64,000 nt of DNA from Amycolatopsis balhimycina FH 1894 (GCF_000384295.1 NZ_KB913037.1:412762-476761); one strand, 5' to 3'. Counted from the stretch's first letter, positions 25,671-34,520 are shown. The notes: generated by a model not told the origin, from the letters alone. Translations and numbers: made by a program.

Positions 25671-26651
25671 TTAGAAGCCGGCCGCCTGGGCAGCGTTCAG
25701 CACCGGGATCCACGTGTTCGACGCGGCGCGCGCGTAGAACGAGTTGGTGGACCGGTCGCTACCGGAGGTGACCGCGAGCAGCTGGTTGCTGGCGTTGATC
25801 ACCGGGCCGCCGCTGTGGCCGCCGAACGCGACGCAGTTGTTGGTGAACAGGTAGGTGTCACCGTTGAAGCCGCCCGCGTCCCGGCCGTTGCCGATGCAGT
25901 GCAGCTGGTTCTGGCCGCCGTACATCTCCTGCGGGTAGCCGTGGGTGTCCCAGCCGTTGATCGTGCCGGAGTTGTTCGACACCCAGCCGAGGCCGCCGAC
26001 CACGTTGGTGATCTTGTTCGCGCCCTGGGCGGAGATCGCCACGGACGCGACGTCGTCTTCGTGGGTGAAGCCGTCGTTGCCGTGGTTGAAGTACGTCGTC
26101 GGGATCCAGAACGTCGCGGCGTTCCAGGTGCCCAGCGGGCGGCTGTTGTTGTCGTACGACGGGATGAAGATGAAGTTCGAGCTCCAGATCGACTGGCCGG
26201 CGCCGCCCTGGAACACGCAGTGCGCCGCGGTGGCGACCACGCTCTTGCCGGTGGAGTTGATCACCGAGCCGGAACAGACGTACGTCAGGCCGTCGCGGGG
26301 ATTGACGAAGAAGACCTTCCCGGTCACCCGCGCCTTGAAGTCCGAGGTGTACGGCCGAGCCACCTGCGCGTTGCCGAACTGGTCACCGCCCGGCGTCAGC
26401 ACCGGGTTGGCCGCCTGCGGCTGGGCCGCCACCTTGGGGACGTCCTGGGCGACGGGTCTGGCGCTGCGCAGCCGCTCCGGCGTCCAGAACTTCTCCGACT
26501 GGCTCTGGGTGAGCTTGTCGACCTGCGGGGACTGCACGACACCGTCCGGTGTCGCCGCGGCCGCGACCGGTGCAGACGCGACCAGCGCGCCGCCGGCCAC
26601 CAAACCGGCCACTGCCAGGAAAGTCTTCAGCCGCAATGCGCGGATTCCCAT
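25671..26651 (-). CDS. Secreted trypsin/V8-like serine peptidase
   Basis: 326 residues. A Sec signal peptide (basic MGIRALRLK, hydrophobic core to about 26, then ASAPVAAAATP) is followed by a propeptide-like segment rich in Gln/Pro (40-100) and a chymotrypsin-fold domain. The catalytic triad is visible: His144 in TAAHC, Asp199/200 in HEDDVAS and Ser280 in GGHSGGPV. Paired Cys (126/145, 252/273) suggest two disulfides. The protein is probably secreted as a zymogen and processed. The ATG has a GGAGGAG ribosome-binding site. It stands alone, facing the AraC gene across a terminator hairpin. Confidence 0.92.
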   Translation of the reverse strand: MGIRALRLKTFLAVAGLVAGGALVASAPVAAAATPDGVVQSPQVDKLTQSQSEKFWTPERLRSARPVAQDVPKVAAQPQAANPVLTPGGDQFGNAQVARPYTSDFKARVTGKVFFVNPRDGLTYVCSGSVINSTGKSVVATAAHCVFQGGAGQSIWSSNFIFIPSYDNNSRPLGTWNAATFWIPTTYFNHGNDGFTHEDDVASVAISAQGANKITNVVGGLGWVSNNSGTINGWDTHGYPQEMYGGQNQLHCIGNGRDAGGFNGDTYLFTNNCVAFGGHSGGPVINASNQLLAVTSGSDRSTNSFYARAASNTWIPVLNAAQAAGF

Positions 26652-27288
26652 ATGTTCTCCTCCCAATGAATGCACGACAAGGCGATCGGAAAAGGATCTT
26701 GACTGCCGACGCGGCCGCCAGCACGGAAATGGGCATGGCTCACCCGTGTAACGGCTTCGAATGTGACCATGCAAATGCGTTACTTCGGCAACCGCGTCGT
26801 CTGTCGAGACAACCGGCCGATCCGTTCGGCCGACTTCCGATCTCCCCGTGATCGGTAGATCCAACCCCTTTGAGGTGGCGCCGTACCGGGCGCCGCGGCA
26901 CAGTGTTCCAATTTCCGGAAGTGATGTCAACAGAAGTTCGATGACCGGGAAGACCATGATTCTTTTTGCCGCCGGAGCACGGGAAAGAACGAGAAATTTT
27001 CAACTGGGGATTCGGCCGATGAGTCTAAGCGTGCAACACGACCGGACCACCGCGAGGCGCACGCGGTTATCAGGGTCGCCGGGACACTGTCAATCGCCCT
27101 GGAGGGCACGGTTGGGGCGAATGTTCACGGTCGAGAACGTCACACTTCGCCGCCCCTTCGGCGAAGCCCGATCGGCCGTTTGCGTTGCACGCCACCTGTT
27201 ACCGCCGGCGCACGGGGATCGGGGCGCGGCGAGAAATCCACCCTTTCGGCCCTGAGCGATGCCGAACAATCGCTGACGCCGTCGTCGC
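26652..27288. other. 637-bp intergenic region, no convincing gene
   Basis: Distinctly less GC-rich around 26,680-27,130 than its neighbours, and it should hold the protease promoter on the minus strand near 26,700. Open frames here lack codon bias and good ribosome-binding sites. An 8-bp stem (CTTCGCCG 27145-27152 with CGGCGAAG 27159-27166) lies about 120 bp beyond the FkbM gene end and may be its terminator. Confidence 0.4.
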
Positions 27289-28119
27289 TCAAATCCTTCC
27301 GAACGCCAATGTGCACGGCCGGAGCGGAACTTCGTCGGGCGTCAACCCCCGGAGGGTCACCGGTGGCCCGGAAGGGCCGAACCAGACGGCCTCGCCGTAC
27401 CAGCCGAACAGGTCGTCCGCCATGGCCTGCCACCGTTCGCGCTCGGCGGCGGTCGCCATCGAGGTCCGGTTCACCTCGAGGGTCAGCAGCGGTCGCCGAT
27501 CCCGGAGCACGGCTGACGCACCGCGGACGAATTCCGGTTCGAAGCTCTCGATATCGACCTTCACGACGTCGGGCGCGCCGTGCTCGGCCGCATAGCGGTC
27601 CCCCGTCGTGACAGCCACCTCGAAGCTGCCGCCGCCGTCGCGCACGAGGTGCGAGCCGCCGGCACCCGAGGCCAGGACGGCCATGGACCTGCGCCCGGCC
27701 TCGTCCGCCAGTGCGGCCTCGACCGGTTCAGCGTTGTCGATGCCGTTCAGGCCGATGTTCGCGCGCAGCCGCGCCATGGTGGCCGGGATCGGCTCGAAGG
27801 CCACCACCCGGCGAGCTCGCTTGGCCAGCAGGACGGTGTAGATCCCGACGTTGGCGCCGACGTCCCACACCACGTCGCCGGGCTTGATCCGCGGCAGCAG
27901 CCAGTCCAGTTCCCGCTCCTCGAACCCGCCGGCCCGCACGAACGGGTAGAGAGTCAGATCGCGGCCGATCACGAACCGGCTGCCGCGGAACTCCACAGGC
28001 CGGTCCCAGGAGCGCCTGAACCTGATGCGGTTCAGCGTCGCGTACGCACCGCCGACAAACCTGCTCTCCGCCAGCGGCGTCCGGACGACGAAATTCCGCA
28101 AGCTCCGTTCGATTCCCAT
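27289..28119 (-). CDS. FkbM-family methyltransferase
   Basis: 276 residues. The SAM-binding motif I is GDVVWDVGANVGIYTVLLA (81-99), followed by VVAFEPIPATMARLRANI and the family motif VVKVDIESFEPEFVRGA with LLTLEVN. FkbM-type enzymes O-methylate hydroxyls of polyketides, sugars or lipids. It stands alone, without nearby glycosyltransferases or tailoring genes, and lies 7 kb from the NRPS-PKS cluster, so a link to that pathway is only a possibility. ATG start at 28119. Substrate unknown. Confidence 0.87.
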   Translation of the reverse strand: MGIERSLRNFVVRTPLAESRFVGGAYATLNRIRFRRSWDRPVEFRGSRFVIGRDLTLYPFVRAGGFEERELDWLLPRIKPGDVVWDVGANVGIYTVLLAKRARRVVAFEPIPATMARLRANIGLNGIDNAEPVEAALADEAGRRSMAVLASGAGGSHLVRDGGGSFEVAVTTGDRYAAEHGAPDVVKVDIESFEPEFVRGASAVLRDRRPLLTLEVNRTSMATAAERERWQAMADDLFGWYGEAVWFGPSGPPVTLRGLTPDEVPLRPCTLAFGRI

Positions 28120-28272
28120 GTCGATCTCTCCCCTCCCGACAATCCGGCCAAGCCCTCCCGGCCGAAGCTATTACAGCGGCGCGAGGGGCGAAAGCCGACC
28201 GGTAACGGTGTGTAGGGATTCTGCGGGAACAGCCTGCAGGCGCCGGAAACGGTCAAGCTGGTGACCGGGTGA

Positions 28273-28548
28273 TCAGCCGGCGTCGCGCCGCCGGTGGTGG
28301 AGTGCGAGTGTGGCGGCCAGGACGACCACGGGCGCCGCCACCGACGTCACGCACACCGCGATCAGGGGCAGGCCCGGGTGGGGCCGGTCGGTGCTGCCCG
28401 GCGGGAGGTCGGGTGGCCGGAAGCGCAGGCCGGTCGTCATGTGGTGCCAGACGAAGATCTCGCGGTAGAGGGTGTACCAGCTGAACAGCCACACGGCCAC
28501 GGCGATCCGGCGCAGCCACCGGGCCCGCCGGCCGGCCTCAGCCCGCAC
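28273..28548 (-). CDS. Small two-helix membrane protein, function unknown
   Basis: 91 residues from a GTG that overlaps the stop of the Clp-N gene by 11 bp; an alternative GTG at 28596 would give 107 residues. Two hydrophobic helices are visible (IAVAVWLFSWYTLYREIF and LPLIAVCVTSVAAPVVVLAATLAL), separated by a Pro-rich loop, with basic ends. It is the last gene of the HTH/Clp-N operon. No recognised family. Confidence 0.6.
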   Translation of the reverse strand: MRAEAGRRARWLRRIAVAVWLFSWYTLYREIFVWHHMTTGLRFRPPDLPPGSTDRPHPGLPLIAVCVTSVAAPVVVLAATLALHHRRRDAG

Positions 28549-29128
28549 GGCGGGCTCGCCGCAGGATGGCGGTGCGCAGGGCTTCCGCCGGGACACCGGT
28601 GGTGTGCACGATCCGGGGCACCAGCCCGCCGTCCGCGGTGACGACCGCGACGGCGAGCGCCGTCGCGTCGACCGCGGTACTGCCCGCGCGCTTCGCCTCG
28701 TGCACGGCTGCGTCCAGGCAGCGCTGGGCGCGGCCGGTGACGGGCAGGTGCCTGCCGGGGCGGCGGGGACGGCGGCGGTGGTACCAGCGTCGGCGTGGAC
28801 TGAGCCGCGCCGGGCGCAGGGCCTCCGGGCCGAATGTAGCCTCGACCGTCTGACGCACGATCTGCAGGTCGATTCCGAGGGTGGCCAGCGCGTCGCCGTC
28901 GAGGCTGTCGAAGAGGGTGGCGGTGCCGCTCAGCAGCCGCCGGGTCTGCGCGGTCACGTGCGCGGGGGTGAGGCCGTGCTCCCGCAGCACCGCGCCGGCC
29001 GGGTCCGGGGACTCGGCGACGGCGAACAGCAGGTGCTCGCAGCCGATTCCGCGGTGGCCGAGCGCGTGGGCCTGCTGCTGGGCGCGCCCGACGATCCGGC
29101 GGGCGCCGTCGTCGAACGCCCGGTTCAC
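28538..29128 (-). CDS. Clp N-terminal (ClpR) domain protein without ATPase
   Basis: 196 residues. Residues 1-75 match the helical Clp amino-terminal repeat (FDDGARRIVGRAQQQAHALGHRGIGCEHLLFAVAE), and a second, weaker repeat covers about 125-190 (AQRCLDAAVHEAKRAGSTAVDATALAVAVV), joined by a very basic Arg/Pro linker near 105-125. No AAA+ domain follows, so it cannot unfold substrates by itself; it may be an adaptor or an unrelated user of the fold. The GTG start overlaps the HTH gene by 4 bp. Stand-alone Clp-N proteins are common in actinomycetes but poorly characterised. Confidence 0.8.
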   Translation of the reverse strand: MNRAFDDGARRIVGRAQQQAHALGHRGIGCEHLLFAVAESPDPAGAVLREHGLTPAHVTAQTRRLLSGTATLFDSLDGDALATLGIDLQIVRQTVEATFGPEALRPARLSPRRRWYHRRRPRRPGRHLPVTGRAQRCLDAAVHEAKRAGSTAVDATALAVAVVTADGGLVPRIVHTTGVPAEALRTAILRRARRAG

Positions 29129-29349
29129 GATCGGCTCCTGTTCCGGCGGCCGTGCTTGCGGTGGACGGTCTGCTTGGTGACGCCGAGCCGGGCCGCGATG
29201 TCCTGCCAGCTCCAGCCCAGCGCCCGGGCCCGGTCGACCTGCAGGGTTTCCAGTTCTTCGGTGAGGATCCGCAGGGACGCCACGGCGCGCAGCCCGATGT
29301 CCGGGTCGCTGTTGGCGGGTCCGGCAGCGAGGTCGAGTGTCTTCTCCAT
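29125..29349 (-). CDS. Small helix-turn-helix DNA-binding protein
   Basis: 74 residues. An acidic N-terminal half (TEELETLQVDRARALG) is followed by a helix-turn-helix (SWQDIAARLGVTKQTVHRKH) and a basic tail. It is translationally coupled by a 4-bp overlap to the Clp-N gene, a pairing I recognise as recurrent in actinomycetes (as SPRY/sigma-like small HTH plus Clp protein). ATG 29349 directly follows a promoter-like sequence, giving a probable leaderless mRNA. It may autoregulate through the repeats at 29353-29397. Confidence 0.8.
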   Translation of the reverse strand: MEKTLDLAAGPANSDPDIGLRAVASLRILTEELETLQVDRARALGWSWQDIAARLGVTKQTVHRKHGRRNRSRS

Positions 29350-29352
29350 GTC

Positions 29353-29397
29353 GTCAGCATAAGCTGACGTACTCACTGCGTCAACATAAGCTGACGC
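29353..29397 (-). promoter_or_regulatory. Sigma70-type promoter with paired palindromic operators, leaderless start
   Basis: On the minus strand TTGACG (29384-29379), a 17-bp spacer and TATGCT (29361-29356) form a good -35/-10 pair. The -10 ends only 6 bases before the ATG at 29349, so the transcript should be leaderless. Two copies of a CATAAGCTGACG-containing palindrome (29353-29368 and 29378-29397, arms GCGTCA/TGACGC) overlap the -10 and -35. This suggests repression by the small HTH protein or another factor. The divergent acetyltransferase gene shares the region. Confidence 0.65.
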
Positions 29398-29438
29398 GGA
29401 AGTTGGGGCGGCGACCGGGTTTCCCCGAAGATGACCTC

Positions 29439-29912
29439 ATGACGACCACCTCCGGCACCACGACCGTTCGACGGACCGGCGAGCACGACGCGGCGCGGAT
29501 CGCCGCGCTGCGCCGTGCCTGGGTCGAGGAGGAGTCCGGCCACCTCGTCGACGACGACGGCTTCGAGGACCGCTTCGCGGAGTGGTACGCGGAGGAAGCC
29601 GCGCGCCGCGTGATCTTCCTGGCCGAGCTCGGCCAGGAACCGGTCGGGATGGTCAACCTCGTCACCTTCACCCGGATGCCGAAACCGGGACGCGCGCCTT
29701 CGCTCTGGTACTACCTGGGCAACGCCTTCGTCCTCGCCGGCCACCGCGATCGGGGCATCGGCACCGCCCTGCTCGAGACGGCGATCGGCTACGCCCGCGA
29801 GCGGGGCGCGGTGCGGATCGTGCTGGCCCCGAGCGAGCGCTCGAGGCCGTTCTACCGGCGGGCGGGCTTCGGGCCGGCGACGATGCTCCTGGTGAAGGAG
29901 CCGGTCAGGTGA
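29439..29912 (+). CDS. GNAT-family N-acetyltransferase
   Basis: 157 residues, a single GNAT domain. The acetyl-CoA-binding loop is in VLAGHRDRGIGTALLETAI (motif A, RxxGxG/A form), with the C-terminal FYRRAGFGPA motif. The N-terminal RRTGEHDAARIAALRRAWVEEE is typical of the family. ATG 29439 is chosen over an upstream in-frame start that would lie in the divergent promoter. Its end overlaps the convergent GH3 gene by 8 bp. Substrate unknown. Confidence 0.85.
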   Translation: MTTTSGTTTVRRTGEHDAARIAALRRAWVEEESGHLVDDDGFEDRFAEWYAEEAARRVIFLAELGQEPVGMVNLVTFTRMPKPGRAPSLWYYLGNAFVLAGHRDRGIGTALLETAIGYARERGAVRIVLAPSERSRPFYRRAGFGPATMLLVKEPVR

Positions 29913-32169
29913 CGGTGAAGCTCGCGGTCAGGGTGGCCGCCGAGCTGGTGCCGACGTAGACCTCGATCTTGCCCGGCTCGACGCGGAACTTCGCGGCGTT
30001 GTCGTAGAAGCCGACGTCTTCGGGGGTGAGGGTGAACGACACCGTCTTCGACGCGCCCGCGGCCAGGGTGACCCGCTGGAAGCCGCGGAGCCGCCGAACA
30101 GGCTGCACGATGCTCGCGACCGGGTCCCGCAGGTACAACTGGACGACCTCGTCGCCCGCACGGGCACCGGTGTTGGTCACCCGGGCGCTCACCTCGATCC
30201 GGCCGCCGCGCGCCGGCATCCGCGTGGCCGACAGACGCAGGCCGTCGACGCGGAAGGTCGTGTACGACAGGCCGTGGCCGAACTCGTAGAGCGGGCCGGA
30301 CTCCAGGTCGAGGTACTTCGACGTGTACTTGTTGGCCGGGTCGGCGGGGCGGCCGGTGTTCTCGTGGTTGTAGTAGATCGGGATCTGGCCGACCGCGCGC
30401 GGGAAGCTGACGGGCAGCTTGCCGCTCGGGTTCACCACGCCGAACAGGACGTCGGCGATCGCATGACCGCCCTGCACCCCCGGCGCCCACGCCTCGAGGA
30501 TGGCGGGGGCGTTGTCGTGCAGGTACGGGATCGTCAGCGGCCTGCCGTTGACCAGGACCACCACGAACGGCTTCCCGGTGTCCTTGATCGCGGCCACCAG
30601 CTGCTGCTGCACGCCGGGCAGGTCGATGTTGCTGCGCGCGGCCGCTTCGCCGCTCATGGCGGCGGTTTCGCCGACCACGACGACGGTCACGTCGGCCGCG
30701 CGGGCCGCCTGCTGCGCGGCGGCGAACCCGCTGGTGTCGGCCCCCTCGACGGCGCAGCCCGCGGTGAACGTCACGGTGGCGCCGGGCGCCGCGGCCTTGA
30801 TCCCGTCGACCACGGTCACCGGCGGGGTCGTCCACGCGCCGGTGCCGAGGCCCGCCCAGGTGCCGTTGAGGTCGTAGGTCGCCGCGCCGAGCGGCCCGAC
30901 GACGGCCACCGAGCGGACCGACTTCGCCAGCGGCAGCACCGGCCCGTCGTTCTTGAGCAGCACCATGCACCGCCCAGCGGCCTGCCGTGACGCGGGGAGC
31001 GCGGCCGGAGAAGGCGCTTTCACCTCGCCGGACTCGTCGACGTACGGGCGCTCGAACAGGCCGAGCTTGAATTTGACCAGCAGGATCCGGCGGACGGCGT
31101 CGTCGATCTGGTCGCGGGTGATCCGGCGTTCGGCCAGCAGCTGCTTGCCGTACCGCACGTAGTTGGTGCTGACCATTTCCATGTCGACGCCGGCCGGCAG
31201 GGCGGCGGCCGCGGCGTCGGCGCCGTCTCCGGCGAGGCCGTGCAGGATCAGCTCCTCGATGCCGGTGTAGTCGCTGACGACGAACCCGCGGAACCCGTAG
31301 GCGCCCTTGAGCACGTCGTGCAGGACGTAACCGTTGCCGTGAGCGGGGACGCCGCTGATCGTGTTGAAGCTCGCCATCACCGTCGCCACGCCGGCCTCGA
31401 CGGACGCCTTGAACGGCGGCAGGTAGAGGTTGTGCAGCCGCTGCAGCGAAACGTCGACGGTGTTGTAGTCCCGGCCGCCTTCCGCTCCTCCGTAGGCGAC
31501 GAAGTGCTTGGCGCAGGCGGCGAGCCGGTCCGGAGACGAGTAGTCGTCACCCTGGTAGCCGCGGACCTTCGCCACGGCCATTTTGCTCGCCAGGTACGGA
31601 TCCTCGCCGTAGCCCTCGGCGATGCGGCCCCAGCGCGGCTCGTGGGTGACATCCATCATCGGGGCGTAGGTCCAGTGGATCCCGCTGCGCCGGGCTTCCT
31701 TCGCGGCGACCGTCGCGTCGGCGGCCGCGACACCGGGGTCGAAGCTCGCGCCCTGGGCCAGCGGGATCGGGAAGTTCGTGGTGTACCCGTGGATCACGTC
31801 GAGGCCGAAGATCAGCGGGATGCGCAACCGCGTCTGCTCGACCGCGATCTTCTGCAGCGCGTTGAGCTTCGCCGCTCCCACCACCGAAAAGACGCCGCCG
31901 AGCTGTCCGGTCGCGAGGGACGTCCGCGCGAGGTCTTCGGTACCGACGAGCTGGAGCTGGCCGAGCTTCTCCTCGAGGGTCATCTTCCCGAGCAGCGCCT
32001 CGACCCGGCCGTCGCGGTCCGGCCGGGTGGCCGGATCCGCCGCGGCGGCCGGGGCGAGCACTGAGGCGACTCCCCCGGCGGCGAAGAGGCCGCCGACCCC
32101 GGCGAGCAGGCTGCGGCGGTTCACCCCGTCGGCGGTTGCCGCGGCTTCGTGGCTCTCGGGCTGTTCCAT
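29905..32169 (-). CDS. Secreted glycoside hydrolase family 3 beta-glucosidase
   Basis: 754 residues, the full BglX-type length. A twin-arginine signal (NRRSLLAG, Arg18-Arg19, then a hydrophobic stretch and APAAAA) suggests export by Tat. The N-terminal TIM barrel contains KHFVAYG near 221 and the nucleophile Asp300 in FVVSDYTG. The alpha/beta sandwich domain follows (VVVVGETAAMSGE), then a C-terminal fibronectin III-like domain (GDEVVQLYLRDP). It should hydrolyse terminal beta-linked glucose or xylose from oligosaccharides outside the cell. A beta-helix protein is encoded upstream on the same strand, 92 bp away; they may serve one polysaccharide-degrading function. Confidence 0.92.
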   Translation of the reverse strand: MEQPESHEAAATADGVNRRSLLAGVGGLFAAGGVASVLAPAAAADPATRPDRDGRVEALLGKMTLEEKLGQLQLVGTEDLARTSLATGQLGGVFSVVGAAKLNALQKIAVEQTRLRIPLIFGLDVIHGYTTNFPIPLAQGASFDPGVAAADATVAAKEARRSGIHWTYAPMMDVTHEPRWGRIAEGYGEDPYLASKMAVAKVRGYQGDDYSSPDRLAACAKHFVAYGGAEGGRDYNTVDVSLQRLHNLYLPPFKASVEAGVATVMASFNTISGVPAHGNGYVLHDVLKGAYGFRGFVVSDYTGIEELILHGLAGDGADAAAAALPAGVDMEMVSTNYVRYGKQLLAERRITRDQIDDAVRRILLVKFKLGLFERPYVDESGEVKAPSPAALPASRQAAGRCMVLLKNDGPVLPLAKSVRSVAVVGPLGAATYDLNGTWAGLGTGAWTTPPVTVVDGIKAAAPGATVTFTAGCAVEGADTSGFAAAQQAARAADVTVVVVGETAAMSGEAAARSNIDLPGVQQQLVAAIKDTGKPFVVVLVNGRPLTIPYLHDNAPAILEAWAPGVQGGHAIADVLFGVVNPSGKLPVSFPRAVGQIPIYYNHENTGRPADPANKYTSKYLDLESGPLYEFGHGLSYTTFRVDGLRLSATRMPARGGRIEVSARVTNTGARAGDEVVQLYLRDPVASIVQPVRRLRGFQRVTLAAGASKTVSFTLTPEDVGFYDNAAKFRVEPGKIEVYVGTSSAATLTASFTVT

Positions 32170-32261
32170 GGCGGGGACCTTTCGCGAGAGAACGAGACCA
32201 GACAGGATAAGCCCCGCCGGACCCTGCCTGTCAGCTCGCGTTTCCGGTCACCGTTCTCCCG

Positions 32262-33758
32262 TCAGCAGCGCGGCATCACGTCGTCGAAGGACGCGCAGTT
32301 GTCCTGGTCCCACGGCGTCGACTGCCACTGATCGGCGGTCAGTGTCCGTGAGGTGTCCCCCGCGACGAACTTCCACGGCCCGTAGTAGGAGTTGCTGAAC
32401 CAGTAGTTGTCCTGGTCGTGGGTGATGGCGTCCTGGACGACTGTCGCCTTGTAGGGCGACCAGGTCGGATACGTTCCGTAGTTGGACAGCAGAGCCATCT
32501 TGCCGCACATCCCGTTCGTGCAGCCGACGTGGACCGGGTCGAAGCGGAACGTGTTGTCGTGCACCTCGACCAGCTGGGTCTTCCAGCGGCAGTCGTCGTA
32601 CAGCGGCTCGTCCTCGATCCCCGGCGCGGAGCACCGGGTCCGGTCGGTGACGAGCTTGGTGCACGTGTTGATCGACGTGTTGGCCGGGCTGTTGCAGAAC
32701 CGGTCGGCGTTCTCCCAGGCGGTGATGCCGGACCAGTTGTCCTCGAAGGTGTTGTCGTAGATGTCGATCAGGTGGGTCCGGGCGGGCACCCGCGGCTCGC
32801 CGCCCGACTCCGACAGGTACACGCTGGCCACCGGGAAGTTGTCGCCCTTGTCGGACCGGCGCTTGCCGGCCACCAGGCTGTTGCGCCGCAGGACGTTGTC
32901 GCGGAAGACCAGGTTGTAGCTGATTTCGTAGAACAGCGCCTCGGCGTCGTTGTCCTCGATGAGGTTGTTCTCGACCAGGAAGTCGTTGTTGTCGGTGTCG
33001 GCCCAGAGCCCGGCGCCGTGGTTGTGGTGGATCCAGTTGCCGCGGACATCGGCCTTGTCGACGACCCAGAACTTGATTCCGCCACTGCACCCGCACCCGG
33101 GGTTGCGCGTTTCCCAGTCATCGGTGTTGTTGCCCGAGATTTCGTTGCCTTCGATGATCAATGCGGTGATGGTGCTGTCCGAACGGTAGGCGTTCATGCC
33201 GTATTGCCCGTTGTTCCGCAGGCAGGTGTGCCGCACTTCCTGCCGGGCACCGGCCATCAGCCCGGCGCCCGAGTTGTTCTGCACGGTGGTGTTTTCGATG
33301 ATCCAATGCGCGCCGGAATCGTGGTTGACGACGCCCTGGTCCTGCGGGGCGACGAAGTTCTGGATCGTCAGCCCGCGGATCACGACGTCCTTCGCCTGCT
33401 GGGTGAAGGCCGCCCGGTTGACGCCCTGCCCGTCGAGCACCGCGCCGGGCGCGCCGAGGTAGACGTCGCCGTCCTTGGGGATGACCTGCCCGAACGGGTC
33501 CACGGCCAGCGTGTGCTTCCCCGGCGGCAGCCAGAACGTCGTCCCCGGCGGCGACTCCTGCGACTTGCGGTAGAGGTCGCCGGGCACCGCGGCGTCGACG
33601 GTGACGGCGCCCGCGGGAGCCGTCACGTTCAGCGCCGGCTGGTGATCGCACACCGGCCCGGGTGTCACGGCGGCCGCGGCCGCCGTGACACCCGGGCCGG
33701 GCACCACGACCAGCGCGGCCAGCAGGACAATGGCCAGGATCGAATTCATGCGCGACAT
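32262..33758 (-). CDS. Secreted right-handed parallel beta-helix repeat protein
   Basis: 498 residues. An N-terminal signal peptide (ILAIVLLAALVVV) is followed by repeated Asn-rich turns typical of pectate-lyase-like beta-helices (VENNLIEDNDAEALFYEIS, VFRDNVLRRNSL, IIEGNEISGNN). Cys pairs occur (CGCSGG, CTNGMCG). Such folds occur in pectate lyases, alginate lyases and mannuronan epimerases; no catalytic set could be assigned. The signal-peptide region is encoded by a perfect 48-bp palindrome (33653-33700). Probably secreted or cell-surface, acting on or binding polysaccharide. Confidence 0.85.
   Translation of the reverse strand: MSRMNSILAIVLLAALVVVPGPGVTAAAAAVTPGPVCDHQPALNVTAPAGAVTVDAAVPGDLYRKSQESPPGTTFWLPPGKHTLAVDPFGQVIPKDGDVYLGAPGAVLDGQGVNRAAFTQQAKDVVIRGLTIQNFVAPQDQGVVNHDSGAHWIIENTTVQNNSGAGLMAGARQEVRHTCLRNNGQYGMNAYRSDSTITALIIEGNEISGNNTDDWETRNPGCGCSGGIKFWVVDKADVRGNWIHHNHGAGLWADTDNNDFLVENNLIEDNDAEALFYEISYNLVFRDNVLRRNSLVAGKRRSDKGDNFPVASVYLSESGGEPRVPARTHLIDIYDNTFEDNWSGITAWENADRFCNSPANTSINTCTKLVTDRTRCSAPGIEDEPLYDDCRWKTQLVEVHDNTFRFDPVHVGCTNGMCGKMALLSNYGTYPTWSPYKATVVQDAITHDQDNYWFSNSYYGPWKFVAGDTSRTLTADQWQSTPWDQDNCASFDDVMPRC
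33653..33700. repeat. Perfect 48-bp palindrome inside a coding region
   Basis: The 24-bp arm 33653-33676 (starting ccggcccgggtgtcac) is the exact reverse complement of 33677-33700, with no spacer. It covers codons about 20-36 of the beta-helix protein and encodes the near-symmetric peptide PGPGVTAAAAAVTPGP. The RNA or DNA could form a very stable hairpin or cruciform just after the start of translation. Confidence 0.9.
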
Positions 33759-34001
33759 GCCGTGAAACCTACGCAGTTCATCGCGAAACGGCTTGGGCCG
33801 AACGAGTCGTTTAAGTAACTTTTCGGGTATACCAACTCACCAAATATTCAGTGATTACTCCACGACCGTGAAACCCGTGGGAGCAATTGATCGAATACAC
33901 CGTTATCGTGGCGCGACGTCGGTATTCGACCGGAATTCTCGCCGTTCGGCGGATATCGATCGGCTGACCAGCGGCCGGCACGCACCAGGGCCGACGCTCG
34001 C

Positions 34002-34505
34002 TCAGCGCGCGGATTCGGCGCCGAGCAGGGCCAGGACGGCGGCGGACTTGGCCTGGTCGAGGAACCGCAGGCCCATGAAGTGGTCGCCGGGGGTGAAGCC
34101 CGGCAGCGCCCAGACCTCTTCGTACGGCAGCTCGACACGCCGGTAGCGCCGCAGGCTGTAGACGTTGCTGAACAGGCACTTCCCCGGGTCTGGGTGCCAC
34201 AACCGGCGGGCGAACGCCGGGTTGCGGAACCGGTGCCCCACCTCCGCGGTGGCCTGGACGTGCTTGCGGCCGGTGAAGAGCACGACGTCGCCGGTGGTGA
34301 CGGTGTCCATCCGGCGGTCGTACTTGTCCTTGGCGCCCCAGAACCGGGCCCGCCCGCCCGGGTGCAGGGCGTCGAGGCGGGCGAGGTCGGCGGGGTCGAG
34401 GAGGTCGGCGAAGTCGCGGAACGGCACGGTCCGCTCGAGGGACTCCGATCCGTACCGGCGTGCGTCCGGGGTGCCGTAGGCGGGCTGGATGAAGACTCCG
34501 ACCAC
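34002..34505 (-). CDS. Conserved hypothetical protein, possibly PUA-like fold
   Basis: 167 residues. I do not recognise a named family. The segment GDVVLFTGRKHVQATAEVGHRFRN followed by a Trp/Phe-rich end (NVYSLRRYRRVELPYEEVWALPGF, GLRFLD) resembles ASCH/EVE-type PUA-like domains that bind nucleic acid or modified bases, but this is only a visual impression. No signal peptide or membrane segment. It ends the leftward pair with the amidohydrolase gene, 15 bp away. Confidence 0.6.
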   Translation of the reverse strand: MVGVFIQPAYGTPDARRYGSESLERTVPFRDFADLLDPADLARLDALHPGGRARFWGAKDKYDRRMDTVTTGDVVLFTGRKHVQATAEVGHRFRNPAFARRLWHPDPGKCLFSNVYSLRRYRRVELPYEEVWALPGFTPGDHFMGLRFLDQAKSAAVLALLGAESAR

Positions 34506-34520
34506 AGCCGGAACGGTAGC

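Noticed and set aside
27145-27166. Hairpin after the FkbM gene called as a terminator
   Set aside because: The stem is only 8 bp, 120 bp beyond the stop, with no U-run; mentioned in the intergenic entry but not called.
26848-27255. Possible 135-residue protein in the 637-bp intergenic region
   Set aside because: No ribosome-binding site, no codon bias, no family resemblance; composition is that of non-coding DNA.
29852-30970. Open minus-strand frame inside the GH3 gene
   Set aside because: Arg-rich shadow in a second frame of the same strand; the GH3 frame has all catalytic motifs.
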